A program made the translations under genes and the position numbers. A DNA stretch of 60,049 nt from DATLXU01 sp035575515 (lineage in GTDB: Bacteria > Acidobacteriota > Blastocatellia > UBA7656): the NCBI GenBank assembly GCA_035575515.1, contig DATLXU010000053.1:1-60049 (forward strand), in the 5' to 3' direction. A model generated the notes under the pieces. It saw only the letters and a program-made list of their open reading frames with translations. It ran no database searches and was not told where the DNA came from. Of this stretch, positions 35,525-43,157 are shown in pieces (position 1 is the stretch's first letter; each line of letters opens with the position of its first letter).

Positions 35525-36772
35525 ATGCGAACTCGCAGTATCAAATTGTCCGCGCGGCTGATGACGCTTGCGCTCGCCGCCCTTTCAATAACCTGGCTCA
35601 CCGCGCAATCAAACGCCGGTCAATCGAAAAACAAAACCCAAGCTAAATCACAAGCCAAAACTCTGCCTGCGCCGCAACCGGCAAAGCCGACGGCGGAAGC
35701 CATAATTGACAGCACGAAGCACGACTTCGGCGAGGTCTTCGCCGGAGAAGAGCTTGAGCACACATTCACCATTCGCAACGTCGGACTCGGGGCGCTTGAG
35801 CTTTCGCAAACTCCTCTCACCGCGCAGGCCGCAGATCCTTATAACAGCTTCATTCGGCCAGTCTCGTTTGATCGCTTCAGCGCGTCACTCAGCAACAACT
35901 TTACGTTTGCCGCTATGCGCGCGGCTCCAAGCTGATGCGCTCCTTCTGACTTTTTCTTCGATAAAGTCATCCAGCCTGGTGAGGCTGGCATCGTCAGAAT
36001 AAAGATTCACACGACCGATTTGAAAGAGCCGATTGAGAACCATTACGAGCTTTACACTAACGACCCGCGACATAAGACGATAATGTTCACTCTCGTTGCC
36101 GACGTGAAGCCGCTTCCCGAATACGCGCGGCTGATGGGCAACGCCGACATCGGGTATGGCGAAAAAGTCGGCTCGTTCAACGTGTGGCCTACGGCGCGCC
36201 CGGCCCTTTCGCTTGAGCGCGGAAAGCCCGCGTCAATCTCGCTCAGAATCAAGCCCGATGATAAAAACGCCGCTTTGAAGCTCGCCGCCGACGCGCCCGC
36301 TTCTTACAGGCTCAGTCGCAATGCAAGCGGCGTCTACTGGCTCGACATCTCAATCGAGCCGATCAACGAGCCGGGCGCGCGCGCGATTCCTGTCCTTCTC
36401 GACGCGGGCGACGGCCATACGCTGGCTGTGAAGTTGACCGTCACGGTTGCGGCTGAGAATTTAATCGTCACGCCGCGCGAGCTTGACCTCGGCCAAGTCG
36501 CGCTATCGAGCTTGATCGCCGCGCCGCTCAGAAACGGGCGTCTCGGAGTGCGAAAGCTCGTAGGCTCATTTCATATCAAATCGGTCTCCTCAACGCTCGA
36601 ATTCCTGAAGCTCGATCAGCAGACGATTGTTGACGGAAGCAATTACCTGATTCGCGTAGGCGTCAAGCCTGAGCTTGCGAAGGCGGGAGCGCACACCGGC
36701 GTTATACGAATCGAAACCGATGAAGGACAGGTGATTGAAGCGCCGGTGAAGTTGGTTATCAGCGGGCAGTAG
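35525..36772 (+). pseudogene. DUF1573-like secreted protein interrupted by in-frame TGA
   Basis: One frame runs from ATG 35525 (signal peptide MTLALAALSITWLTAQ) to 36772, broken only by TGA at 35933-35935. Upstream it encodes the start of a DUF1573 Ig-like domain (STKHDFGEVFAGEELEHTFTIRNVG); downstream it resumes in the same frame with PSDFFFDKVIQPGEAGIVRIKIH and TNDPRHKTIMFTLVADV, which together make a normal DUF1573 core, then a further beta-rich region ending VKLVISGQ. The intact product would be about 414 residues. The reading TGA could be a real nonsense mutation, a sequencing error, or programmed read-through. The segment before it (FAAMRAAPS) shows no sign of other damage. Without a fix, only a 136-residue fragment is made. 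Confidence 0.7.
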
Positions 36773-36793
36773 GCACTTACGGATTAAATAAGG

Positions 36794-36845
36794 CGAGTGG
36801 CTTGAAACTGGCTTCAGGAGCCGATTTCAAGCCACTCGTTGTTTT
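36794..36845. terminator. Hairpin between convergent genes, with repeat core
   Basis: CGAGTGGCTTGAAA and TTTCAAGCCACTCG form a 14-base-pair stem around inner GGCT...GGAGCC halves, followed on the plus strand by TTGTTTT. It fits a Rho-independent terminator for the DUF1573 gene and lies between convergent stops. The inner part matches the conserved core of the repeats at 41087, 44099 and 55539. Confidence 0.75.
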
Positions 36846-36851
36846 AACTCG

Positions 36852-37514
36852 CTACTGATTCGATTCTTCCGTGCGCTCTACTTTCTTGCGAAGCGCCTCA
36901 ACCTTTGCCCGCAGCCGCGTTGCCTGCGCTTGAAGATCGGCTATGCGCTGCTGGTACTGATTCTGCTGATTGTGTACGTCGTCCAGTGCGCGTTGCAGGT
37001 CTGCGCGAACCGCTGCTTCAACCTCATCGCGACGAAGCCCGCCGCGCAGAATGACTTCCTGTTGAATGTTGCGCGAACGTCGCTGAAGGTCAGCCTCGCG
37101 CGCGTCTAGCTGTAGTTTATAATCGAGCGCGTTTTGAGTCTGCTCTTCAACCTTCGCCAATCGCTCTTCGTAAAGCAATAGTTGCATCGCGTCTGAATTG
37201 CGTTCGTTGTCGTGACGCAGCCGCTTCACTTCCGTCGTTAGCTGGTTGATTTGCGTTGAAAGATCGTCGAGCGATTTTCGCATCAACTCTTCATTCGTTG
37301 GGGGCGCAGGCTCAGCTTCGATTTTTTCATCAGGCTCAGCCGCAGACTTTTCGGTTGCGGATTTCTCGGCTGTGGCTTTCTGCGCAGAGCGAGTCGCGCT
37401 CGGTTTTGATTGTGACGGCTGCTTCGGTCGCTCCTGCGCTGCGCTCGCCGATAAGAGCGCGGCTGATGAGATTATCGCTAATAGGATTGCGGCAAGTTTT
37501 GATTTTGGTTTCAT
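36852..37514 (-). CDS. Secreted coiled-coil protein, unknown function
   Basis: A 220-residue protein. ATG 37514 is chosen because GGAGGGAG lies just upstream; the longer frame has no signal. A signal peptide (LAAILLAIISSAALLSASA) is followed by a low-complexity Ala/Glu/Lys/Pro stretch (TAEKSATEKSAAEPDEKIEA). From about residue 75 to the end it is a long heptad-rich coiled coil (LDDLSTQINQLTTEVKRLR ... VEALRKKVERT). No catalytic motif is visible. Such proteins are often periplasmic or outer-membrane structural or tethering factors. It converges on the DUF1573 remnant across the terminator at 36794 and is divergent from the methyltransferase gene. Confidence 0.7.
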   Translation of the reverse strand: MKPKSKLAAILLAIISSAALLSASAAQERPKQPSQSKPSATRSAQKATAEKSATEKSAAEPDEKIEAEPAPPTNEELMRKSLDDLSTQINQLTTEVKRLRHDNERNSDAMQLLLYEERLAKVEEQTQNALDYKLQLDAREADLQRRSRNIQQEVILRGGLRRDEVEAAVRADLQRALDDVHNQQNQYQQRIADLQAQATRLRAKVEALRKKVERTEESNQ

Positions 37515-37664
37515 CGTCTGCTCCCTCCATTGATTCAAAGCCCTCGATTTCAGGTTAGTTCCAAAATTCTTTAGTATCAAGCCGCGTGCCAGTGGTGGAC
37601 TCGCCCCTGAGCGCGGCTTAGAATCTGTTTGAGACGCCAATTTCAAATCCCGTGAGGCCAGCGC

Positions 37665-38747
37665 ATGAAAGTTGGAGCGATACCAGACGGTCTGTTTGAA
37701 AAGATGCTGGTCAAGGCCAACCAGATACCTGTCCCGCTGATTGATTCCTTCAGCGCGATGATGAACGCTAAGGCGATTCTTGCCGCAAACGAAATAGGAT
37801 TATTCAACGCGCTCGACGAGCGGCCCAGCACGCCGCACGTCCTTTCTAAACATCTCGGCGTGTCGCTTCGCGGAGTGACTGACCTCATTGATGCGCTGTG
37901 CGCGAACGGTTACCTGAGGCGCGACGGCGAGCGCGTCACCCTGACCGACATCTCGCGCAAGTGGCTCGCGCGCTCGTCGCCAAATTACGTCGGCCACATG
38001 CTTGAGCACGTAAACGACCTGTGGGCCGTGTGGCTCAACCTCGAAGAAGCCATCCGCATCGGCACAACTCCCGCCTTGAATTATCAGGACGTGTTGAAGG
38101 ATGAAAAGCATCGCGAGATGCTGCGCCGCCACATTCTTGGCTTGCGCGACACGGCGCGTCTGAGCGCGCCTGAGATGCTTCGCATGATTCGGCTGCCTGA
38201 CGCGAAATCGGCTTCCAGAGCTAGTTCCACGTCTCGGCGGTTGCTCGACGTAGGCGGCGGGCATGGTGGATATTCGATTGCCTTTTGCGAAAAATACCCC
38301 GACCTGACGGCTACAGTTTTCGAGCTTGAGGCGACGGCTGAGATTGGCCGCGAGATAGTCGAGCGCGAAGGGATGAGCAATCGAGTCGAGTTTCAAACGG
38401 GCGATTTTCTCAAAGACGATTTCGATTCAGGCTACGCGGCGGCGCTCTACTTCAACATTCTTCATAACTACTCGGAAGAAGATAATCGCCGCGTGCTCAA
38501 GAAAGTTTATGACGCGCTCGCGCCGGGCGGAGTATTAGCCGTGTGGGACATGTTCAAAGAGAAGCGCGGCTCGCGCGACGTGCTGCCCGCGCTGATGGCG
38601 CTTCACATGCTTGTGGCATCGGGCGGAACTTCTTTCCTGATTGACGATGTTTATTGTTGGCTGCGCGAGACAGGATTCAAGCGATTGGCTCGACGGCAGA
38701 CGCGAACGCTGCCGGGCCTTACGCTCATCACTGCTTACAAGCCGTGA
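37665..38747 (+). CDS. SAM-dependent methyltransferase (O-methyltransferase-like)
   Basis: A 360-residue soluble enzyme. The N-terminal ~100 residues form a winged-helix dimerisation domain (AILAANEIGLFNALDERPST, LIDALCANGYLRRDG), as in plant-type and antibiotic O-methyltransferases. The SAM domain starts at LLDVGGGHGGYSIAF (motif I), with FELEATAEIGREIV (motif II), GDFLKDDF (motif III) and LYFNILHNYSEEDNRRVLKKV (motif IV). This matches the Methyltransf_2 family, which methylates small hydroxylated molecules. There is no biosynthetic cluster around it to name the substrate. Confidence 0.85.
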   Translation: MKVGAIPDGLFEKMLVKANQIPVPLIDSFSAMMNAKAILAANEIGLFNALDERPSTPHVLSKHLGVSLRGVTDLIDALCANGYLRRDGERVTLTDISRKWLARSSPNYVGHMLEHVNDLWAVWLNLEEAIRIGTTPALNYQDVLKDEKHREMLRRHILGLRDTARLSAPEMLRMIRLPDAKSASRASSTSRRLLDVGGGHGGYSIAFCEKYPDLTATVFELEATAEIGREIVEREGMSNRVEFQTGDFLKDDFDSGYAAALYFNILHNYSEEDNRRVLKKVYDALAPGGVLAVWDMFKEKRGSRDVLPALMALHMLVASGGTSFLIDDVYCWLRETGFKRLARRQTRTLPGLTLITAYKP

Positions 38748-38794
38748 GCCAGTGATTGTTGACGCTTTCGGTTGCCGATGGTAGATTTCGAGCC

Positions 38795-39214
38795 GTGAAA
38801 GAGATTAAAGAAACTGACGAGCTTGAAGATTATCGCAAGCGACGGTTCGAAGGACCGGGAGGCACGCCGGGCGGAACAGGGATGTTTCTGTTCGGGTTGG
38901 GAATGTCAATCGCGGGCGGCTACCTGATTTTCAATCACGTGCAGGTTGGCACAGGCTACTGGATGTGGTGGGGCGAAAAAACTTTCGGTCTGACGCTCAT
39001 CCCGCTCATCATCGGCATAGGGCTGCTGTTTTTCAATGGGAAATCAATCGCAGGCTGGCTACTTGCGGGCGGCGGCACGTTGATTATTCTCGTCGGCATA
39101 ATCGCTAACCTGCAACTCTATATTCCGCAGACGAGCCTGTTCAATATTATCCTGATGCTCGCGCTGTTTGCCGGAGGGCTTGGCCTGATGGCCCGCTCGC
39201 TCAAAAGTTTTTGA
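38795..39214 (+). CDS. Small multi-pass membrane protein, unknown
   Basis: A protein of about 139 residues from a GTG at 38795 (an upstream TTG at 38756 is possible). A charged N-terminus (IKETDELEDYRKRRFEGPGG) is followed by four hydrophobic segments (GMFLFGLGMSIAGGYLIF, LTLIPLIIGIGLLFF, GWLLAGGGTLIILVGIIA, LFNIILMLALFAGGLGLMA). I do not recognise the family. It ends 3 bases before the beta-lactamase-like gene, so the two are probably co-transcribed and may act together at the inner membrane or its outer face. Confidence 0.65.
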   Translation: MKEIKETDELEDYRKRRFEGPGGTPGGTGMFLFGLGMSIAGGYLIFNHVQVGTGYWMWWGEKTFGLTLIPLIIGIGLLFFNGKSIAGWLLAGGGTLIILVGIIANLQLYIPQTSLFNIILMLALFAGGLGLMARSLKSF

Positions 39215-39217
39215 CCA

Positions 39218-40180
39218 ATGAAGAACTTTCAATTCCTCACTCGCTCATCATGTTTAATCAAAACCTGTGCTTGCGTTGCGGTTATCGCAATGATCTTGTT
39301 GAGCCTGCTCAGCGTTCCTGCCGAGTCGCGCGCATCTGCGAAAACGCGGGCCGCGCGCATTGACGCAAGCAAAATTAATCAGTTGATTGCAGCGAGCGGC
39401 GCTGAAACCGTCGGCATCGCGTTTTATGATCTGGCTACGGGCGAACAGTTTTTCATCGAGCCTGACGCGAGCTTTCACGCCGCAAGCACAATGAAAGTGC
39501 CCGTGATGATGGAAGTCTTCCGCCAGATGAATGCAGGCAAGCTCTCGCTCAATGAAAAGCTCCCAATTAAGAATGATTTCCTCAGCATCGTTGACGGCAG
39601 CCACTACCAGCTCACGCCCGGCGACGATTCGGACCAATCGCTTTACAACCGCGTCGGACAGACCGCGACCATACGCGAGCTTATTCACTTGATGATTACC
39701 GTGAGCAGCAACCTTGCAACGAACATCCTGATTGAGCGCGTAACGCCAAAGCGAGTGATGAGCCTGATGCGACAGGTGGGCGCGAAAAACATTCGAGTGC
39801 TGCGCGGAGTCGAAGACGGCAAAGCTTATGAGCGCGGCCTGAACAACACGACTACGGCGCGCGACCTGATGATTATCCTTCGCCGTATAGCCGAGCGCCG
39901 AGCCGTCTCGCCGAAGGCTTCCGACGAGATGGTCAAAATAATGCTCGACCAGAAATTCAACGAAGGCATCCCGGCGGGCCTTCCGTCTGACGTAAAAGTC
40001 GCGCACAAGACAGGCTCAATCACAAAGATCAATCACGACGCGGCGATAGTTTATCCACCAAATCGCAAGCCTTACGTGCTGGTTGTGCTGACGCGCGGCA
40101 TTGCCGACGAAGCCCGCGCGCACAAACTCATCGCAGACATCTCGCGCGCAATTTATGAATTCATTGTTCCTCGTCCTTAG
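39218..40180 (+). CDS. Class A beta-lactamase-like serine hydrolase
   Basis: A 320-residue exported protein with a signal peptide (VAVIAMILLSLLSVPAES). The active-site motifs of class A serine enzymes are all present: S90-T-M-K93, an SDN-like S163-S-N165, an omega-loop E205-R-G-L-N209 (matching ExxLN) and K264-T-G266. This means the deacylating glutamate is probably present, so hydrolysis of beta-lactams is possible, although many proteins of this group act as peptidoglycan-related or general serine hydrolases. Sequence spacing between the SSN and ExxLN motifs (about 40 residues) is longer than in classic TEM-type enzymes. It follows the small membrane protein by 3 bases. No known resistance or transfer genes surround it, so it looks resident rather than acquired. 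Confidence 0.8.
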   Translation: MKNFQFLTRSSCLIKTCACVAVIAMILLSLLSVPAESRASAKTRAARIDASKINQLIAASGAETVGIAFYDLATGEQFFIEPDASFHAASTMKVPVMMEVFRQMNAGKLSLNEKLPIKNDFLSIVDGSHYQLTPGDDSDQSLYNRVGQTATIRELIHLMITVSSNLATNILIERVTPKRVMSLMRQVGAKNIRVLRGVEDGKAYERGLNNTTTARDLMIILRRIAERRAVSPKASDEMVKIMLDQKFNEGIPAGLPSDVKVAHKTGSITKINHDAAIVYPPNRKPYVLVVLTRGIADEARAHKLIADISRAIYEFIVPRP

Positions 40181-40293
40181 TCCTTTGTTATTTGCCCTTC
40201 GCTCGTCATTGCAAAGGACAAACGCTGTCAGGCAATTCGCCGCGCAGCCGTCTAGCCTGTGGAGCTTTCGAGCGGGTCGGACTGAATGGTAGA

Positions 40294-41037
40294 ATGCGCT
40301 CGCCGGACGAGTTGGACAATTTACCAAAGAGTGAGCGCATGCCGAACGGACGAGCAGCCGGGACAGAGCTTGATCGCCAATCGCTCGATGGCCTGAGCGA
40401 CGAGGAGCTTGTCGACCTGTTCCTCGCGCGCGCCAAAAGCGACCGCAGCGGCGCGCACCTGTGCTTTGAAATAATCATAGCTCGCTACTACTGGCTGATT
40501 AACACGGTCGTGCGCGGCTCGCGCTTTCGATTTCCGGCGTGGGATTCGGCTGATGACTGTGTAGCGCGCGTCGTCTTCAAAGTCTATCGCGGGCTTTCGC
40601 AGTGGCGCAGGCAGGGGAAACTGTCGAGCTTCATCGCGCGAATCGCATCAAGCGAGATGATTGATTCGATAAGGCGTGTCGGGCGCGACAAGTCATGGAA
40701 TCCGCAGCCGCTTGCTGACCCGGACGCGGACGAGCCTACGGCGATTGAAAAGGCCCCGTCGCGCGAGCCTTCGCCGGAAGCGTTGGCTTTAAGCCGCGAG
40801 CAGCGTGAGATTGTTGATCGCCTGCTTGCCGATGTATGCAAAGACTGGAAAGACAGCGTGATCGTCAACGAGTACATCATCGGCAATCAGAATGCGAAAG
40901 AGATCGCTGAGCGGTATCAAATGACTGAGGATCTCGTTTACCAGCGCGCTCGCCGCCTGCGCGTGCGATTGATGAAGTGGCTCAAGGAGCGCGGCATTAC
41001 TTCCGCCGACGCATTGTTCGGCGGAGGAGGGAGGTGA
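40294..41037 (+). CDS. Sigma-70-family RNA polymerase sigma factor, divergent ECF type
   Basis: A protein of about 247 residues (ATG 40294; ATG 40339 is an alternative). Region 2 can be traced in FEIIIARYYWLINTVVRGS, DDCVARVVFKVYRGLSQW and GKLSSFIARIASSEMIDSIRR, and region 4 in QREIVDRLLADVCKDWKDSVI and NAKEIAERYQMTEDLVYQRARRLRVRL. Both are divergent from typical ECF factors, and the linker is long and acidic (PDADEPTAIEKAPSREPSPE). The partner gene at 41177 carries two zinc fingers and is separated by a composite palindromic element, so this looks like a sigma/anti-sigma pair. The promoter it recognises cannot be read from here. Confidence 0.75.
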   Translation: MRSPDELDNLPKSERMPNGRAAGTELDRQSLDGLSDEELVDLFLARAKSDRSGAHLCFEIIIARYYWLINTVVRGSRFRFPAWDSADDCVARVVFKVYRGLSQWRRQGKLSSFIARIASSEMIDSIRRVGRDKSWNPQPLADPDADEPTAIEKAPSREPSPEALALSREQREIVDRLLADVCKDWKDSVIVNEYIIGNQNAKEIAERYQMTEDLVYQRARRLRVRLMKWLKERGITSADALFGGGGR

Positions 41038-41040
41038 CAA

Positions 41041-41160
41041 AAGGGGTCGGGAGTCAGGCGTCGGGGATTAGAGAAGGAAAGATGACCTGAAAATGGCTCT
41101 GGGAGCCTGTTTCAAGGCATCTGCCATTTCCTTCAACCGCCCATAGCCCCGACTCCTAAT
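41041..41160. repeat. Composite palindromic element, copy 1 (sigma/anti-sigma gap)
   Basis: Outer arms AGGGGTCGGGAGTCAGG (41042 onward) and CCCCGACTCCTAATTC (41147 onward) enclose a core at 41087-41117: CTGAAAATGGCTC, TGGGAGCC, TGTTTCAAGG, which is a hairpin with GGCTC and GAGCC arms. A conserved CCTTCAACCGCCC follows the core. The same plan recurs at 44042 and 55501. Confidence 0.8.
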
Positions 41161-41176
41161 TCACGGCCAGTGGATT

Positions 41177-42055
41177 ATGGCAAAGAAGTCGGCACATCCT
41201 GATAAAGAGTTGTTCGATTACCTGAGCGGCGCGCTAGATGAGCAGGCCGGCTCGATGGTCGAGCAGCATTTGTCTGCCTGTGCCGACTGCGCTTCGGTCA
41301 TTGACGTCATTCGCGCGCTCAAACAGAGAGCAGGCACGTTGTTGAAAGACAGAGCGAGCTGTTCGGATGAATCGGAGGTCGAAAGATCTCAAGTCTCAAA
41401 TTTGAGCTTTGAAATCTTCGAGTCTCACCCGGATGTGAGCGAGCTTGCTGCGCTCTTCTACGCCGGATCGTCGCGAGCGATGAACCCGACTGTGGCCGCG
41501 CACGTCGCGATGTGCAGAAGCTGCGCCGCGGAGATCGCCGAGTACGCGCGGGCCGAACGATTAGCTTCTCTGGGCAAACCGGCAGAGGCAGTTGCGGGCG
41601 AAGTTCCGCGCGCGGCGTGGGAGATGATTCACGAGTGGGAAGACAGCAGCTTTGCGCGGCCAAAACCCGCAGCCGAAATGTTCGGCCCGGAGTTGCTCGA
41701 AAAATTATCAAGGCTTTTCGGCGAGCATGACCGGCTGCAGCGCGCGACCCGCAGCGCCTCTGGCCGTTTGTATGAAGGCGAGATCGTGCCGGTTATCATC
41801 GTTGATCGAAAGGGCGAGCTTCGTGGCGTTGAGATGTTCGAGAAGCTGAACGCGCCGCGCGGTGTGAGCCTGCTGAGGCACGCCCAAAAATCCGAGCAGT
41901 TCCACAACAGACCTGTTCACGCCCTGCTCGATTTCGGCGAACAGGAGCGCATCATCGTGTCGGACTTCATTCGCAAGGACACTGTTCGATTTGAGCAGCC
42001 TGCGCAAACCAAATCAAAGCTCCTCCGCGCAGATTACTTCATTATTGAAGAATGA
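41177..42055 (+). CDS. Zinc-finger protein, probable anti-sigma factor, with repeat-derived segment
   Basis: A 292-residue soluble protein with two zinc-binding HxxxCxxC motifs, H31-x3-C35-x2-C38 and H109-x3-C113-x2-C116, each in the anti-sigma (ZAS) setting (HLSACADC and HVAMCRSC). No transmembrane helix is seen, unlike most ZAS anti-sigma factors, so signal sensing would be cytoplasmic. The C-terminal half (from about residue 150) is a mixed alpha/beta region I cannot place. Between the fingers, codons about 70-83 are encoded by a TCAAGTCTCAAATTTGAGC type repeat (41388-41420) that resembles the intergenic A/T-rich repeats in this window. It lies 139 bases downstream of the sigma gene. Confidence 0.7.
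   Translation: MAKKSAHPDKELFDYLSGALDEQAGSMVEQHLSACADCASVIDVIRALKQRAGTLLKDRASCSDESEVERSQVSNLSFEIFESHPDVSELAALFYAGSSRAMNPTVAAHVAMCRSCAAEIAEYARAERLASLGKPAEAVAGEVPRAAWEMIHEWEDSSFARPKPAAEMFGPELLEKLSRLFGEHDRLQRATRSASGRLYEGEIVPVIIVDRKGELRGVEMFEKLNAPRGVSLLRHAQKSEQFHNRPVHALLDFGEQERIIVSDFIRKDTVRFEQPAQTKSKLLRADYFIIEE
41388..41420. repeat. A/T-rich simple repeat inside a coding sequence
   Basis: CTCAAGTCTCAAATTTGAGC and the following TTTGAAATC match the units seen between genes at 4931 and 57572. Here they are in frame within the zinc-finger gene and add roughly 11-14 residues (SQVSNLSFEIFES) between the two fingers. Confidence 0.55.
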
Positions 42056-42155
42056 AGAACTGCCGGGGATCGTCTTTCAATCGGAAGTTGATAGGGCTTG
42101 ATGAAGTAAAAGATTTAGGCTGACCGCTGATGACTCATCACTGACAGCTTTATTT

Positions 42156-43157
42156 TCACTTTTCACTTTTCACTATTGTGTTTCTGCTCGTCGTTACCTT
42201 TTCAATCGAATAGATCGGCTTGCCCTGCGATTCAAAATAAGTCCGGCTCAACATCTCTCCAATCAGCCCCGACGAGATTAACTGCACGCCCGCCAGCACA
42301 AGCACCGCAGCCAGAATCATCAGCGGCCCGTGCTGATCGAAGAGGTCTGTGCCGTAGAGCGCTTTCTTGACCAGCAGCACGAAGCTGATTATTAATCCAG
42401 CCGACATCGAGAGCAGCCCCAGCGGGCCGAAGAAATGCAACGGGCGAGTTACGTAGCGAAGCAGGAATCTGATCGTCAGCAGGTCGAATAAAACTCTGAT
42501 GGTTCGAGACAGCCCGTAATGCGAGCGGCCACCGGGACGCACGATGTTTTTGATCGGCACTTCAGTTACGGTCGCGCCGTTCCACGATGCGAGCGCGGGA
42601 ATGAATCGGTGCATCTCGCCGTAGAGCTTTATCTGCTTGATAGTGTCTTTGCGATAAACTTTGAATGTCGTGCCGAAGTCGTGAATCGCAACGCCCGAAA
42701 GTTTCGACATCAGCCAGTTGGCTATGCGCGAAGGCGCGCGGCGCAGAAAAAAATTATCAACGCGCTTCTTGCGCCAGCCGCTCACGATGTCGCAGCCCGT
42801 CTCTTCAAACTTCGAGACGAGCGCGGGAATGTCCGCCGGGTCGTGTTGCAGGTCGCCGTCCATCGAGATAATCACATCACCTTCGGCGTAATCGAACCCG
42901 GCGGCGAGCGCGACCGTCTGCCCATAGTTTCGCTTCAATCGAATCGCCGCGACGCGTGAATCTTTTGCGATGATCTCGGCGAGCAACTGCGCCGTTCGGT
43001 CCGTGCTGTGGTCGTCAATGAAGATGAATTCGACAGGCTCGTAGCGTCCCGTCATCACCGTCGACAGCCGCTCGTACAATTCGCGCACGTTCTCCTGCTC
43101 GTTGTGGAGCGGAACGACGACGGAGTACTTCGGATTCTCAATCTCGTTTTCAAACAT
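42156..43157 (-). CDS. GT2 polyprenyl-phosphate glycosyltransferase (ArnC/FlmF-like)
   Basis: A 333-residue membrane-bound glycosyltransferase family 2 protein. Motifs: VVPLHNEQENVRELYE, FIDDHSTDRT, ISMDGDLQHDPADI (with the DxD-like site) and GWRKKRVDNFFLRR. Two transmembrane helices lie near the C-terminus (LLSMSAGLIISFVLLV; PLMILAAVLVLAGVQLIS). This is the pattern of enzymes that attach a sugar to undecaprenyl phosphate (ArnC, GtrB, FlmF). The ATG at 43157 overlaps the end of the YdjC gene by 8 bases, so translation is coupled (ATG 43175 is an alternative). With YdjC and GT39 it forms a carrier-charging, deacetylating and transferring set. Confidence 0.87.
   Translation of the reverse strand: MFENEIENPKYSVVVPLHNEQENVRELYERLSTVMTGRYEPVEFIFIDDHSTDRTAQLLAEIIAKDSRVAAIRLKRNYGQTVALAAGFDYAEGDVIISMDGDLQHDPADIPALVSKFEETGCDIVSGWRKKRVDNFFLRRAPSRIANWLMSKLSGVAIHDFGTTFKVYRKDTIKQIKLYGEMHRFIPALASWNGATVTEVPIKNIVRPGGRSHYGLSRTIRVLFDLLTIRFLLRYVTRPLHFFGPLGLLSMSAGLIISFVLLVKKALYGTDLFDQHGPLMILAAVLVLAGVQLISSGLIGEMLSRTYFESQGKPIYSIEKVTTSRNTIVKSEK

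Noticed and set aside
36020..36772. Independent gene starting at a TTG codon at 36020
   Set aside because: The frame is the same as that of the upstream fragment, and DUF1573 sequence continues upstream of 36020 to the TGA, so it is the 3' part of one broken gene.
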